Assembly: GCF_002797535.1 (NCBI RefSeq)
Contig: NZ_PGFD01000001.1
Coordinates: 186,001 to 250,000 of the forward strand
Length of the DNA: 64,000 nucleotides
Origin: Chryseobacterium geocarposphaerae
GTDB lineage: Bacteria > Bacteroidota > Bacteroidia > Flavobacteriales > Weeksellaceae
Reading direction: 5' to 3'
The position numbers were made by a program, and so were the translations under genes. Each line of letters begins with the position of its first letter. The stretch's first letter is position 1. The notes under the pieces were generated by a model. The model saw nothing but the letters and a program-made list of their open reading frames with translations, was not told the origin of the DNA and made no database searches. This document shows, piece by piece, positions 44,838 through 53,209 of the stretch.

Positions 44838-44926
44838 TTTCCTGATCGAATTACTGTTAATAATCTTTTAATCAGGCGTCATCAGCTTTGAAAAGCGGTT
44901 GGGTAAGGAAGAACACCATTTCCTTT
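44838..44926 (-). promoter_or_regulatory. Fluoride riboswitch (crcB motif) upstream of the CLC gene
   Basis: On the minus strand, ATGGTGTTC (44911-44919) lies within GGAA...TTCC, followed by AACCGC and then GCTGATGACGCCT (44874-44886), the conserved core of the crcB RNA in the right order and spacing. Downstream, CCTGAT (44871-44876) can pair with ATCAGG (44841-44846), which overlaps the AGGAAAG ribosome-binding site 5 nt before ATG 44834. This suggests control of translation: fluoride binding would free the site. Confidence 0.9.
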
Positions 44927-45074
44927 TAATACTGCAAATATAAGAATTATGATTACAAAATAAAAGATTTATTATTCATGTGGATATCAACATTAAGTTT
45001 TAACCATTCAATGAATAATTATCAAATTCTATTAGCTTTATTTGGAATAAAAAATAAATAAAACGGATAATCGG

Positions 45075-45923
45075 TTATTTATTTTCATATACAGGATAAT
45101 GCATCGCCTTATCTATTTCAATGGGGTTATTGTATTTTCTGATAACCTCCTGCATGCTTTTGGTTTGTGTATTTAATTCATCTACAGTATGAATTTCCTT
45201 TCCGTTGATATTAATTCTAAGATCGTTATTGGATTTGTTGAAATTATTTCTTTCAAAGGCGAAAGGATCATTATAAAACTCCATCATCAGCTTGTGTTTT
45301 TGCTTTTCGTTAATAGGAACGGCTTTATTTCCAAAGCTGGATTCCAGAAAATCTGAAGTGGAGTAGATCTTATCAAGTTTTCTGCTTTTAACAAGAGTAT
45401 ACATATAGTTTTTTTTGGCATCAGATAATTCAAAGATCAAACCGGGTAATCCACGGAATTTAAAAGGTCCTTCATTAAATGGAATATCTTTACAGAACCA
45501 TGCAGTCCAGTTTCTTCCACCAAATTTTGTTGTTGCTTTTTGCAGGGTGTAATTTTCCACTTTTTTAGTCTCATCAGCAATCGTCCAATTGATTTTATCA
45601 GTAGTTTTAAATGTATAATATCCATTTTTGATATTGATGAAGTTTTCATTATCAAAGGAATTGATTTTTCTTTTCACCACTTGGCCTGTCATATCAGTAT
45701 AGCTGGAATTCATTCCGAATTTTTTATTCAAAGAATCTGTAGTGGCAAGATCCCTCCCATAGAACTTCACTTCTTTCGGAGTGATATCCAGGATCATATT
45801 CACTTTTTCATATCCCGCCTCAGTAGAATCCATCTTATACTGAAGCTCATAAATATACCGGTGGGTTTGTGAGCTAACCAAAGAAATGATCAGTAAACAA
45901 GAAAAGGTTAATAAATCTTTCAT
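45075..45923 (-). CDS. GLPGLI family secreted protein
   Basis: This 282-aa protein has a signal peptide (MKDLLTFSCLLIISLVSSQ) and the family-naming motif FRGLPGLIFELSD at about residue 166, preceded by NWTAWFCKDIPFNEGPFKF. The family is frequent in Chryseobacterium and relatives and has no assigned function. It is probably periplasmic or outer-membrane associated. Monocistronic, with about 240 bp upstream that hold the riboswitch of the next gene along. Confidence 0.88.
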   Translation of the reverse strand: MKDLLTFSCLLIISLVSSQTHRYIYELQYKMDSTEAGYEKVNMILDITPKEVKFYGRDLATTDSLNKKFGMNSSYTDMTGQVVKRKINSFDNENFINIKNGYYTFKTTDKINWTIADETKKVENYTLQKATTKFGGRNWTAWFCKDIPFNEGPFKFRGLPGLIFELSDAKKNYMYTLVKSRKLDKIYSTSDFLESSFGNKAVPINEKQKHKLMMEFYNDPFAFERNNFNKSNNDLRININGKEIHTVDELNTQTKSMQEVIRKYNNPIEIDKAMHYPVYENK

Positions 45924-45946
45924 AATTAATAATTTTGGAGTTGAGT

Positions 45947-46816
45947 CTATCTAAAATAAGAATGCTCAAGAATATATTTTCTGCTGATTCTTATACTATC
46001 AAAAATATCTTTATCACTGGAGTCCTGTTCAAGAAACCAATAGTTCAGTCCTGCTTTTTCTCTGGCTTCAAAAATCCTTTTAAAATCAATCGTTCCGTTT
46101 CCAATTTCAGCAAAGTCTTTTGTACCGGCTTTCATGTCTTTCACATGCCATAAGGGAAATCTTTTCGGGTATTTCTCAAAATAAACCAGCGGATCTAAAC
46201 CGGCTTTTGAAATCCAATACAAATCCAGTTCCATTTTAATTAAATCTGAAGACGTATTTTCCAGGATAAAATCATAGATATTTTTTGAATCATCAAACTT
46301 TTCAAACTCAAAATCATGGTTGTGGTAGGCAAACTGAATTTCTGCCTTTTTTGTAATTTCTCCTGATTTATTAAATAATTCCGGAAGCTTTTGGTAATTT
46401 TCAATCGTTCGTTCCTCCGGAAAAAGATAAGAACAAACCATATATTTTGAACCGATGAAGTGTAAATCTTCAACTGATTTTTCCCAATTTTTTAATAAAG
46501 TGCCTTCATCGTTATGAAGAATACCTGTGGTATGATGCGAGCTGATTACTTTTAAACCCACATTTTTCAGAACAGACTGAAACTCATTTCTGGTTTTTCC
46601 GAAGAAAGAACCGTTATAACCATAGATTTCCAATTCTGTAAATCCTAATTCAGCCAGTTTCTCAAATGTTTTTTCGAGGTTTTTGGCAATAGCATCACGA
46701 ACGGTGTACAATTGAATGGCCAATGATTTTTTATTCATATTTAAATTAGAAATTCCACAAGAATACAATCCTAAAAATCCCAGTGAAGATAATGTTATGA
46801 AATCTTTTCTATCCAT
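45947..46816 (-). CDS. Exported sugar phosphate isomerase/epimerase-like TIM barrel
   Basis: This 289-aa protein belongs to the xylose isomerase-like AP_endonuc_2 superfamily: AIQLYTVRDAIAKNLEKTFE, LGFTELEIYGYNG, QFAYHNHDFEFE, KMELDLYWISKAG and WHVKDMK are the usual metal-site strands. The N-terminus (RKDFITLSSLGFLGLYSC) looks like a lipoprotein-type signal, so it probably acts outside the cytoplasm. Its start overlaps the thioesterase stop by one base, so the two are coupled. Substrate unknown. Confidence 0.8.
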   Translation of the reverse strand: MDRKDFITLSSLGFLGLYSCGISNLNMNKKSLAIQLYTVRDAIAKNLEKTFEKLAELGFTELEIYGYNGSFFGKTRNEFQSVLKNVGLKVISSHHTTGILHNDEGTLLKNWEKSVEDLHFIGSKYMVCSYLFPEERTIENYQKLPELFNKSGEITKKAEIQFAYHNHDFEFEKFDDSKNIYDFILENTSSDLIKMELDLYWISKAGLDPLVYFEKYPKRFPLWHVKDMKAGTKDFAEIGNGTIDFKRIFEAREKAGLNYWFLEQDSSDKDIFDSIRISRKYILEHSYFR

Positions 46817-47283
46817 TATAAAAAGGGTTTCATCTCATCTTCGATCTGCGTTCTCAGTTCCATAAGACGTTTTGCATATTGTTCTTTTTGTTTTTCCTCT
46901 TCGATTTCGGGAATCCATTTGGGAACGGGAAGCTTTTTACCGTTTTCATCAACGGCTACAAAAACAATGATGCAATGTGTTTTCTTATCAAAATTCGGTT
47001 GTTTCAGATTTCTTGAAAATACATTGATCGAAATATGCATACTTGAAGATCCTGTGTAAATGACCTGTGCCTCTACTTTTACAATTTCTCCGATTTTGAT
47101 AGGCTCATAGAAACGGATTCCTCCGACATAAACGGTTACTGAGTAATTTCCACTCCAGGTTGTTGCACACGCATAACCAGCCTGGTCAATCCATTTCATA
47201 ACGCTTCCACCATGTACATTTCCTCCGTAATTAACATCTGAAGGTTCTGAAATAAACTGAAAAGTAATAGGTTTGTTTTCCAT
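46816..47283 (-). CDS. Acyl-CoA thioesterase, hot-dog fold
   Basis: From ATG 47283 this encodes 155 aa; the earlier in-frame start adds a hydrophobic stretch not seen in the family. The hot-dog motif NYGGNVHGGSVMKWIDQAGY holds the active-site region, and SMHISINVFSRNL and FVAVDENGKKLPVP are typical of YciA/ACOT enzymes. It hydrolyses acyl-CoA thioesters. It is co-directional and coupled with the sugar isomerase-like gene. Confidence 0.88.
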   Translation of the reverse strand: MENKPITFQFISEPSDVNYGGNVHGGSVMKWIDQAGYACATTWSGNYSVTVYVGGIRFYEPIKIGEIVKVEAQVIYTGSSSMHISINVFSRNLKQPNFDKKTHCIIVFVAVDENGKKLPVPKWIPEIEEEKQKEQYAKRLMELRTQIEDEMKPFL

Positions 47284-47345
47284 TTCCACTAAAAATTTGA
47301 TTGAATAAAGGTATTTAATAATTTTTAAAATCATAGATTAAATCC

Positions 47346-47353
47346 TACTTTTG
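47346..47353 (+). promoter_or_regulatory. -7 element of the ArsC-like gene
   Basis: TACTTTTG matches TAnnTTTG, 55 bp before ATG 47409; no -33 element seen. Confidence 0.35.
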
Positions 47354-47408
47354 AAACCGGAAAGTGAAATGAAAAAGAATTTAAATTAACAACAGACTTA
47401 AAATAATA

Positions 47409-47759
47409 ATGAAAAAAGTATTTTATCTTAATACCTGCGACACCTGCAGAAAAATTTTAGCACAATTCGACCTTACAGACTGGGAGCTTCGTGAAATCAA
47501 AAAAGAACCGATCACGAAAGAAGAATTAGAAGAAATGCATAAAAAAACAAAGTCTTACGAAGCTTTATTCAGTAAAAAATCTACCCAGATCAAATTGAGA
47601 GGTTTGGATGTAAAGTCTCTAACAGAAAAGGATTTTAAAGAATTGTTATTGGATCACTATACCTTTTTGAAAAGACCTGTTTTCCTTACTGATAAAGAAA
47701 TTTTTGTGGGGAATGATAAAAATAATGTGGCAGCTTTGCAGGAGTTTTTTGGAGTATAA
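47409..47759 (+). CDS. ArsC/Spx-family thioredoxin-fold protein
   Basis: This 116-aa protein has the CxxC active-site loop YLNTCDTCRKIL, then KKEPITKEELEEM and the C-terminal RPVFLTDKEIFVGND with the conserved cis-Pro. It belongs to the ArsC/Spx/YffB group. With no ars genes around, arsenate reduction is not supported; a redox or unknown role is as likely. It precedes the 147-aa gene by 5 bp. Confidence 0.85.
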   Translation: MKKVFYLNTCDTCRKILAQFDLTDWELREIKKEPITKEELEEMHKKTKSYEALFSKKSTQIKLRGLDVKSLTEKDFKELLLDHYTFLKRPVFLTDKEIFVGNDKNNVAALQEFFGV

Positions 47760-47764
47760 TAATC

Positions 47765-48208
47765 ATGGGTTTAGGTTTAGAAATCAATTTAGTTTTTGAT
47801 GCTAAAGAACCTCTTGAAGAGTATTTACATGTAAAAAATAAATATCAGTTCGATGGCAGAAGCGGGCTTAATCTGGTAATGTCAGGAGAAGGAGACGTTG
47901 ATGCTGGAGATGATGAAATGAGGCTATTAAGACAAATTGAGAAAGTTTTACAGATAGATCTTACATTGTTGGATTTCTGGGAGAAGTATGATGAATTTAT
48001 CGAAATAAGGTCTTTACGGTTGAAGCTGTTAGAGTTGGAAGATTTATTAGTAAATAATCCGGAATTTTATCATAAGATTTGCTGGGGTCATGATATCGAA
48101 AGAGGATATCTTAAAGAAATTTTCCTACAGGATGTCCGATTTTTAATTGAAAGGCTAAATTTAAATCTTAAAAATGGAGCTTGTCTGGTAAAATATATTT
48201 CTGACTAA
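47765..48208 (+). CDS. Cytosolic protein of unknown function
   Basis: This 147-aa protein has no signal or membrane segment. It is acidic, with a helical pattern (MRLLRQIEKVLQIDLTLLDF, LRLKLLELEDLLVNN) and a GHDIERGYLKEIF segment. I recognise no family. It is 5 bp after the ArsC-like gene, so probably in one operon, and ends at a strong bidirectional terminator. Confidence 0.7.
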   Translation: MGLGLEINLVFDAKEPLEEYLHVKNKYQFDGRSGLNLVMSGEGDVDAGDDEMRLLRQIEKVLQIDLTLLDFWEKYDEFIEIRSLRLKLLELEDLLVNNPEFYHKICWGHDIERGYLKEIFLQDVRFLIERLNLNLKNGACLVKYISD

Positions 48209-48215
48209 TTTTATA

Positions 48216-48248
48216 AAATCAGCCCCGCAATATCTGCGGGGCTGATTT
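48216..48248. terminator. Bidirectional terminator, GCCCCGC hairpin
   Basis: A perfect 14-bp stem AAATCAGCCCCGCA / TGCGGGGCTGATTT with a 5-base loop, between convergent genes. Confidence 0.88.
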
Positions 48249-48268
48249 ATTTATATCTTTTTAAGAGA

Positions 48269-49345
48269 TTATACAAAAGGAGCTTTCACTACTTTTGCAG
48301 GAATATTTTTGTTTCTTACCTGAATGAAGATTTCAGAACCTAATTTGAAGTGAGGTTTGTCAACATAAGCAAGACCCAAACCTACTTTTTTCATAGGAGA
48401 CTGTGTTCCTGAAGTTACTTTTCCGATTACGTTTCCGTCTGCATCTACAACAGGGTAGTCGTGTCTTGGAACGCCTTTATCAGTTAATTCAAAACCAACT
48501 AATTTTCTGGTTACTCCTTCTTCTTTTTGCTTGGCAAAAGTCTCTTTAGATACGAAATCCTTATCGAATTTTGTGATCCATCCTAGGCCTGCTTCGATTG
48601 GAGAAGTAGTATCGTCGATATCGTTTCCGTAAAGGCAGAATCCTTTTTCAAGTCTCAAAGTGTCTCTCGCAGCCAATCCGCAAGGAATAATTCCTTCTTC
48701 AGTTCCTGCTTCGATGATTGCATCCCAAAGCTTTTCTGCTGCATCGTTGCTGAAATAAATTTCGAAACCGCCGCTTCCTGTGTAACCCGTATTGGAGATA
48801 ATTACATTCTCAACTCCGGCTACAGCACCTACTGTGAAGTGATAGTAAGGAATTTCAGAAAGATTGGTCTCTGTCAGTTTTTGAAGAATTTCAGTAGCTT
48901 TCGGACCCTGAACCGCCAATAAGGACATATCGTCTGAAGCATTGGTCATTTTTGCTCCGAAAGTATTATATTTTGAAATGTGGTTCCAGTCTTTATCAAT
49001 GTTTGAAGCATTGACAACCACGAAATATTTGTCATCTTCCATTTTGTAAACGATAAGATCATCTACAATCCCTCCGTTTTCGTTAGGAAGACAAGAATAT
49101 TGAGCTTTTCCGTTTTCAAGAGCGTCTACATTATTGGTGGTTACGAACTGTAAAAGATCTTTTGAACCCGGACCTTCAATAAAAAATTGTCCCATGTGAG
49201 AAACATCAAACAATCCTGCTTTTTCTCTTACTGCAAAATGTTCTTCCGTTACTCCGGAATATTGTACAGGCATCTCAAAACCTGCAAAAGGTACGATTTT
49301 AGCTCCCAAAGAAACGTGTTTGTCGTACAATGCTGTTTTCTTCAT
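48269..49345 (-). CDS. gcvT: Glycine cleavage system T protein (aminomethyltransferase)
   Basis: This 358-aa enzyme transfers the methylene group from glycine to tetrahydrofolate. Motifs: [20 protein letters not shown], the conserved [24 protein letters not shown] and the folate-binding [21 protein letters not shown]. Length is normal. No gcvH or gcvP is beside it, as is usual in Bacteroidetes. No glycine riboswitch is seen upstream. Confidence 0.96.
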   Translation of the reverse strand: MKKTALYDKHVSLGAKIVPFAGFEMPVQYSGVTEEHFAVREKAGLFDVSHMGQFFIEGPGSKDLLQFVTTNNVDALENGKAQYSCLPNENGGIVDDLIVYKMEDDKYFVVVNASNIDKDWNHISKYNTFGAKMTNASDDMSLLAVQGPKATEILQKLTETNLSEIPYYHFTVGAVAGVENVIISNTGYTGSGGFEIYFSNDAAEKLWDAIIEAGTEEGIIPCGLAARDTLRLEKGFCLYGNDIDDTTSPIEAGLGWITKFDKDFVSKETFAKQKEEGVTRKLVGFELTDKGVPRHDYPVVDADGNVIGKVTSGTQSPMKKVGLGLAYVDKPHFKLGSEIFIQVRNKNIPAKVVKAPFV

Positions 49346-49354
49346 ATTTAATTT

Positions 49355-49831
49355 CTATTTCTTTATTTTAAAACTATTAAAGGTCTCGTTAAAGAGGCTC
49401 ATATAGTTTCCGTTCCAGTATTTTTCACCACAATTGATGGCAATTAGATATATTTCTTTATCTCTCTGAAAAACTTTGGTGATCCAGAAAAGCTTTTCTT
49501 TCGGGTCAAAATATTCATAAAAATATTCTGTGTATCCTTTTTTGCTTTTGTTGCTTTTTACTTTATTTTCTTCATCAGAAGACTTGTAAAGAGCCAGGAT
49601 GAATTTTTTTATTTCGGTGGAGGGTAAGTCTAAATCGTGATATTCTGAAATGGTAACTGCTCCGATCTGATTTTTAGGGAAAATATTGACAATATCCGTA
49701 TTGTTCATAGCTACCCAACCTTCAGGATAATTGATAGAATAATTGGTATTTTCATACGTTTGTGTCTTTTGAGCTGATAAAAACTGCCCTAAGAATAACA
49801 AGATAATGAATAGTGAATGCCTGATCATCAT
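49355..49831 (-). CDS. Small secreted protein, PsbP-like fold
   Basis: This 158-aa protein has a signal peptide (MMIRHSLFIILLFLGQFLSAQ) and a domain with YSINYPEGWVAMN, TVFQRDKEIYLIAINC-type strands and a C-terminal LFNETFNSFKIKK, which is the PsbP/DUF1795 pattern. Function unknown. Its start overlaps the idi stop by one base (TAATG), so it is translated with idi. Confidence 0.72.
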   Translation of the reverse strand: MMIRHSLFIILLFLGQFLSAQKTQTYENTNYSINYPEGWVAMNNTDIVNIFPKNQIGAVTISEYHDLDLPSTEIKKFILALYKSSDEENKVKSNKSKKGYTEYFYEYFDPKEKLFWITKVFQRDKEIYLIAINCGEKYWNGNYMSLFNETFNSFKIKK

Positions 49832-50340
49832 TAAAAATGATATTTATATTCTTCTAAAATAATTTTGAACCATTCGGTGAAAGTCTCCGGCTTTTCTGCG
49901 ATTTCCTTATTCAGATCGTCCATAGAAATATATCTTACTTCTTCTACTTCTTCTTTGTTAAGGACAAACCCCGCATTATAAAAGCCTGTGAAAACATGGT
50001 CTAGCTCATGTTCCCAAAGATCTCCTCCAACATCTGCTTTATAAATGAAATGGAATTTCTCCGAAAGATCTGTTTCTATTCCGAGTTCTTCTTGTAGTCT
50101 CCTCTTGGCTCCTTCCAGATAAGTTTCTCCAATTCTAGGGTGTGAACATACTGCATTCGTCCATTGGTTTGGAGAATGGTATTTTTTTGATGCTCTTTTC
50201 TGCAAAAGCATTTCACCTTTGTCATTGAACAAAAAAACAGAGAAAGCACGATGTAAAAGGCCATTAATGTGGGCCTGCTGTTTTTCCATTAATCCCAAAA
50301 CTTGGTCATCGGGATTTACTAAAACTACGAATTCTTCCAT
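49831..50340 (-). CDS. idi: Isopentenyl-diphosphate delta-isomerase, type 1
   Basis: This 169-aa Nudix-fold enzyme interconverts IPP and DMAPP, feeding isoprenoids for menaquinone and carotenoids. The catalytic Cys is in WTNAVCSHPRIGE, and the essential Glu is in WEHELDHVF; LHRAFSVFLFNDKGEML is the metal-binding start. Length is normal. A TACATTTG -7 element ends 5 nt upstream of the ATG, so the mRNA is probably nearly leaderless. Confidence 0.95.
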   Translation of the reverse strand: MEEFVVLVNPDDQVLGLMEKQQAHINGLLHRAFSVFLFNDKGEMLLQKRASKKYHSPNQWTNAVCSHPRIGETYLEGAKRRLQEELGIETDLSEKFHFIYKADVGGDLWEHELDHVFTGFYNAGFVLNKEEVEEVRYISMDDLNKEIAEKPETFTEWFKIILEEYKYHF

Positions 50341-50345
50341 TTCTA

Positions 50346-50353
50346 CAAATGTA
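50346..50353 (-). promoter_or_regulatory. -7 element of idi, 5 nt before the ATG
   Basis: The minus strand reads TACATTTG, identical to the trp element. It is followed by 5 nt and then ATG, so the transcript may start at the codon. Confidence 0.5.
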
Positions 50354-50430
50354 AGTGTAATAAATGTATTTTGGAAATTTTTGTGAAAACATCATAAATT
50401 TTGAAGTCTCAGAGGATAAGATTATGAAAA

Positions 50431-51033
50431 TCACTTATTCAGGCTCTTTCCTATACGAACAAAAAGCATAGATAATGCTGCAAATAAAAGCAAAATCCCA
50501 AAGGAGTTAATGAGAACCTGGAAATAGCCAAGATTTATCGCATTTATAAAAGGATAGGGATAAAAGTCTGAAAAATATCCTCTGATTAATATATAAAAAA
50601 GATACAGTAAAGGGTAAATTGCCCAAGGTAGAATTTGCCTGTAGTTTAGTTTGTTTTTATTTTCATACAGATACCAATATATAAGAACGAGAATAGGAAT
50701 AATTGTGTGCAGAAGTTCATCTACAAGCCTTTGTAATCCTTTTGGGTCCCATGTTGAACGGAGAATGATCTGATAAACCAGCCCTACAATTAAAATATAA
50801 ATAGTAATGGCAGTCAGAATTCCCGGCTTTTTAATTTTGGGAATTCTGTTAAAAGCCTGCAATGTAAAATATCCGGCGACTATTATATTGGTAAGGATCG
50901 TAAAATAGCTGAAAAATCTGATGTTGGCTTCTGCAAAAGAAATCTGAATGTTTTTTACCATCAGATAATATTGAGCAATAATCGAAAACCATCCGACTAA
51001 AGCAAAGATCAAGGATAAAATTCTTTGTGTCAT
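50431..51033 (-). CDS. Pr6Pr-family membrane protein
   Basis: This 200-aa protein has six predicted membrane segments (IFALVGWFSIIAQYYLM, ILTNIIVAGYFTLQAF, TAITIYILIVGLVYQIIL, LLHTIIPILVLIYWYLY, ILPWAIYPLLYLFYILI, VLINSFGILLLFAALSML). RSTWDP and LLHTIIP match the FAR-17a/Pr6Pr group, whose role in bacteria is unknown. Monocistronic. Confidence 0.8.
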   Translation of the reverse strand: MTQRILSLIFALVGWFSIIAQYYLMVKNIQISFAEANIRFFSYFTILTNIIVAGYFTLQAFNRIPKIKKPGILTAITIYILIVGLVYQIILRSTWDPKGLQRLVDELLHTIIPILVLIYWYLYENKNKLNYRQILPWAIYPLLYLFYILIRGYFSDFYPYPFINAINLGYFQVLINSFGILLLFAALSMLFVRIGKSLNK

Positions 51034-51208
51034 AAGGAGGTGTTTATCTTGATTTTTAAATATAGCTTTATTTTTTCTGAATAGAAAAATTTTAACCTGT
51101 AATAATAGAATAAGCGAAAAATTATTAATTTATTCCATTAATGTTATTTTTTATAGTAAAAATTTAATTTAAATGAACTTTAACAAAGGGTTTTTATTTT
51201 AAAAGTCA

Positions 51209-51216
51209 TAAATTTG
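51209..51216 (+). promoter_or_regulatory. -7 element of the HAD-like gene
   Basis: TAAATTTG matches TAnnTTTG exactly, 18 bp before ATG 51235. It also rules out the upstream in-frame start at 51214, which lies inside it. Confidence 0.6.
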
Positions 51217-51234
51217 TTGATACAAAATTTCATA

Positions 51235-51639
51235 ATGGAGTTAGAATACAAAGATCACATCAGTCCGATTCTGAAGGACGGAGTAAAAAATTACCTAATT
51301 GATATCGATGGAACCATTACAGAAGATGTTCCCAATGAAGAGCCGGAAAGAATGGTTACCTGTGAGCCTTTTCCCGATGCTTTAGAAACCATTAACAGAT
51401 GGTATGATGAGGGACATCAGATTTGTTTTTTCACTTCAAGAACTGAAAATCTGAAACAAATTACAATCGATTGGCTGGATAAGCATGGGTTTAAATATCA
51501 CAGCGTGTTGTGTGGGAAACCTAGAGGGGGGAATTATCACTGGATAGATAACCATTTGGTGAGAGCTACTAGATACAAAGGCAAATTTACTGACCTTATA
51601 GAAAAGCAGGTAACCATTGAAGTTTTTAAGGAAGATTAA
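51235..51639 (+). CDS. HAD-superfamily phosphatase-like protein
   Basis: From ATG 51235 this encodes 134 aa. Motif I is YLIDIDGTITED (Asp nucleophile and acid), motif II ICFFTSRTENLK, and a late WIDNHLVRATRYKGKF. The cap is missing or minimal, so it is a small HAD phosphatase. Similar proteins in Bacteroidetes are sometimes annotated as phosphoheptose isomerase without support. Substrate unknown. Confidence 0.8.
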   Translation: MELEYKDHISPILKDGVKNYLIDIDGTITEDVPNEEPERMVTCEPFPDALETINRWYDEGHQICFFTSRTENLKQITIDWLDKHGFKYHSVLCGKPRGGNYHWIDNHLVRATRYKGKFTDLIEKQVTIEVFKED

Positions 51640-51650
51640 AAAGTATAATT

Positions 51651-51709
51651 AAAGATTTAAAGATTAAACGATTAAAAGCAGATGCTTTTTCTTTGATTTT
51701 TAAATCTTT
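51651..51709 (+). terminator. Nested AT-rich hairpin after the HAD-like gene
   Basis: An outer stem (AAAGATTTAAA at 51651-51661 with TTTAAATCTTT at 51699-51709) surrounds an inner AAAAGCA/TGCTTTT stem followed by a T-run. The inner hairpin is a plausible terminator. Confidence 0.55.
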
Positions 51710-51735
51710 TAATTTTTAAATAATTAAAAGTATTT

Positions 51736-52695
51736 ATGAAAGTTTTAGCAAACGATGGCTTAGATCAATCTGGAATTGATGCATTAAAGGAGAAAGGTTT
51801 TGAGGTAATTACAACAAAAGTAGCACAGGAATTTTTGGTAGACTACATTAATGAGCACAAGATCCAAACACTTTTGGTACGTAGTGCAACACAGGTAAGA
51901 AAAGATATTATTGATAATTGTCCATCCATAGAAATTATCGGAAGAGGAGGAGTAGGAATGGATAATATTGATGTAGACTATGCCAGAGAAAAAGGTATAC
52001 ATGTAATTAACACTCCTTCAGCTTCGTCAGAATCGGTAGCCGAATTGGTTTTTGCCCATTTATTTTCAGGAGCAAGATTTTTACAGGATTCTAACAGAAA
52101 AATGCCTTTGGTAGGTGATACCGACTTTGCGGGTTTGAAAAAAGCTTATACGGCAGGTATTGAGTTGAAAGGAAAAACAATAGGAATTGTTGGAATGGGG
52201 AGAATCGGTCAGGAAGTTGCTAAAATCGCTTTAGGTCTTGGAATGAGAGTAATCGCCGCTGATAGTAATGTAGGAAGAGCAAGTATTAAAGTGAAATTCT
52301 ACAACAACCAGTTCATCAATGTAGATATTGAAACTGAGCCTTTACAGGATGTATTAAAGCATTCAGATTTCATCACGCTTCACGTTCCGGCTCAAAAAGA
52401 CGGCTATATGATCGGTAAAAATGAATTTGAAATGATGAAAGACGGAGTAGCTGTTGTCAATTGCTCAAGAGGTGGGGTAATTGATGAAGAAGCTTTAATT
52501 GAGGCTTTAGATTCCGGAAAAGTAAGATTTGCTGGTTTAGATGTTTTCATTAATGAACCGACTCCTTCTAAAAAGATATTAAGTCATCCAAAAATTTCTT
52601 TGACTCCGCACACAGGTGCCTCTACTTTGGAAGCTCAGGATAGAATAGGACTTTCTTTGGCTGAGCAGATTTCAAGTATTCTTCAAATTCAGTAA
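51736..52695 (+). CDS. serA: D-2-hydroxyacid dehydrogenase (SerA-like)
   Basis: This 319-aa protein has the NAD-binding motif GIVGMGRIGQEVAK, the catalytic Arg in NCSRGGVIDEEAL, and the acid-base His in LTPHTGAST. This is the short form of phosphoglycerate dehydrogenase, without the C-terminal ACT domain. It is the first step of serine synthesis if correctly named. Closely related 2-hydroxyacid dehydrogenases cannot be excluded from the motifs alone. Confidence 0.82.
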   Translation: MKVLANDGLDQSGIDALKEKGFEVITTKVAQEFLVDYINEHKIQTLLVRSATQVRKDIIDNCPSIEIIGRGGVGMDNIDVDYAREKGIHVINTPSASSESVAELVFAHLFSGARFLQDSNRKMPLVGDTDFAGLKKAYTAGIELKGKTIGIVGMGRIGQEVAKIALGLGMRVIAADSNVGRASIKVKFYNNQFINVDIETEPLQDVLKHSDFITLHVPAQKDGYMIGKNEFEMMKDGVAVVNCSRGGVIDEEALIEALDSGKVRFAGLDVFINEPTPSKKILSHPKISLTPHTGASTLEAQDRIGLSLAEQISSILQIQ

Positions 52696-52717
52696 GGAGT
52701 AATATTAAAATAATAAG

Positions 52718-52743
52718 AACGCCGCAAATTTGCGGCGTTTTTT
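52718..52743. terminator. Bidirectional terminator between serA-like gene and mscL
   Basis: AACGCCGCAA pairs with TTGCGGCGTT; T-run on the plus strand. Confidence 0.85.
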
Positions 52744-53134
52744 ATGAATTTTTAGCTTTCAGTAAGTCTCTGATTTCCATTAATAATTTTTGATCTTCTG
52801 TAGGTCCTGCCGGTGCAGGTTCTTCTGCCGGAGCTTCTTTTTTCAGTTTGTTGATTCCCTTAATCATAAGAAATAAAGCCAGAGCGACTACAAGGAAGGA
52901 AATAGCGGAAGATAGGAACATTCCGTACTTAATAGCTGTACCCGGAATCACCAGATCGGCCAGATTTTTTAAATTTAATTTTTCTAATGTGGGTGTTAAA
53001 ATAGCAGGTGTAATAATATCCTCTACCAAAGAAGTGACAATTTTACCAAAAGCACCACCAATAATTACCCCGACAGCTAAATCTACCACGTTCCCTTTAA
53101 CGGCGAACTCTTTAAACTCTTTGAAAAATCCCAT
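52742..53134 (-). CDS. mscL: Large-conductance mechanosensitive channel
   Basis: This 130-aa protein has the MscL signature [24 protein letters not shown], a second span ([20 protein letters not shown]) and a C-terminal charged helix after a Pro/Ala/Glu-rich linker. It forms a pentameric channel that opens on hypo-osmotic shock. Length is typical. Confidence 0.96.
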   Translation of the reverse strand: MGFFKEFKEFAVKGNVVDLAVGVIIGGAFGKIVTSLVEDIITPAILTPTLEKLNLKNLADLVIPGTAIKYGMFLSSAISFLVVALALFLMIKGINKLKKEAPAEEPAPAGPTEDQKLLMEIRDLLKAKNS

Positions 53135-53209
53135 ATTTATATTTTTTTAATTGTTCCGAAAACTTATCTGAATGAATAATATTCACTAAATTTAAGAAAA
53201 ACATTTTAA

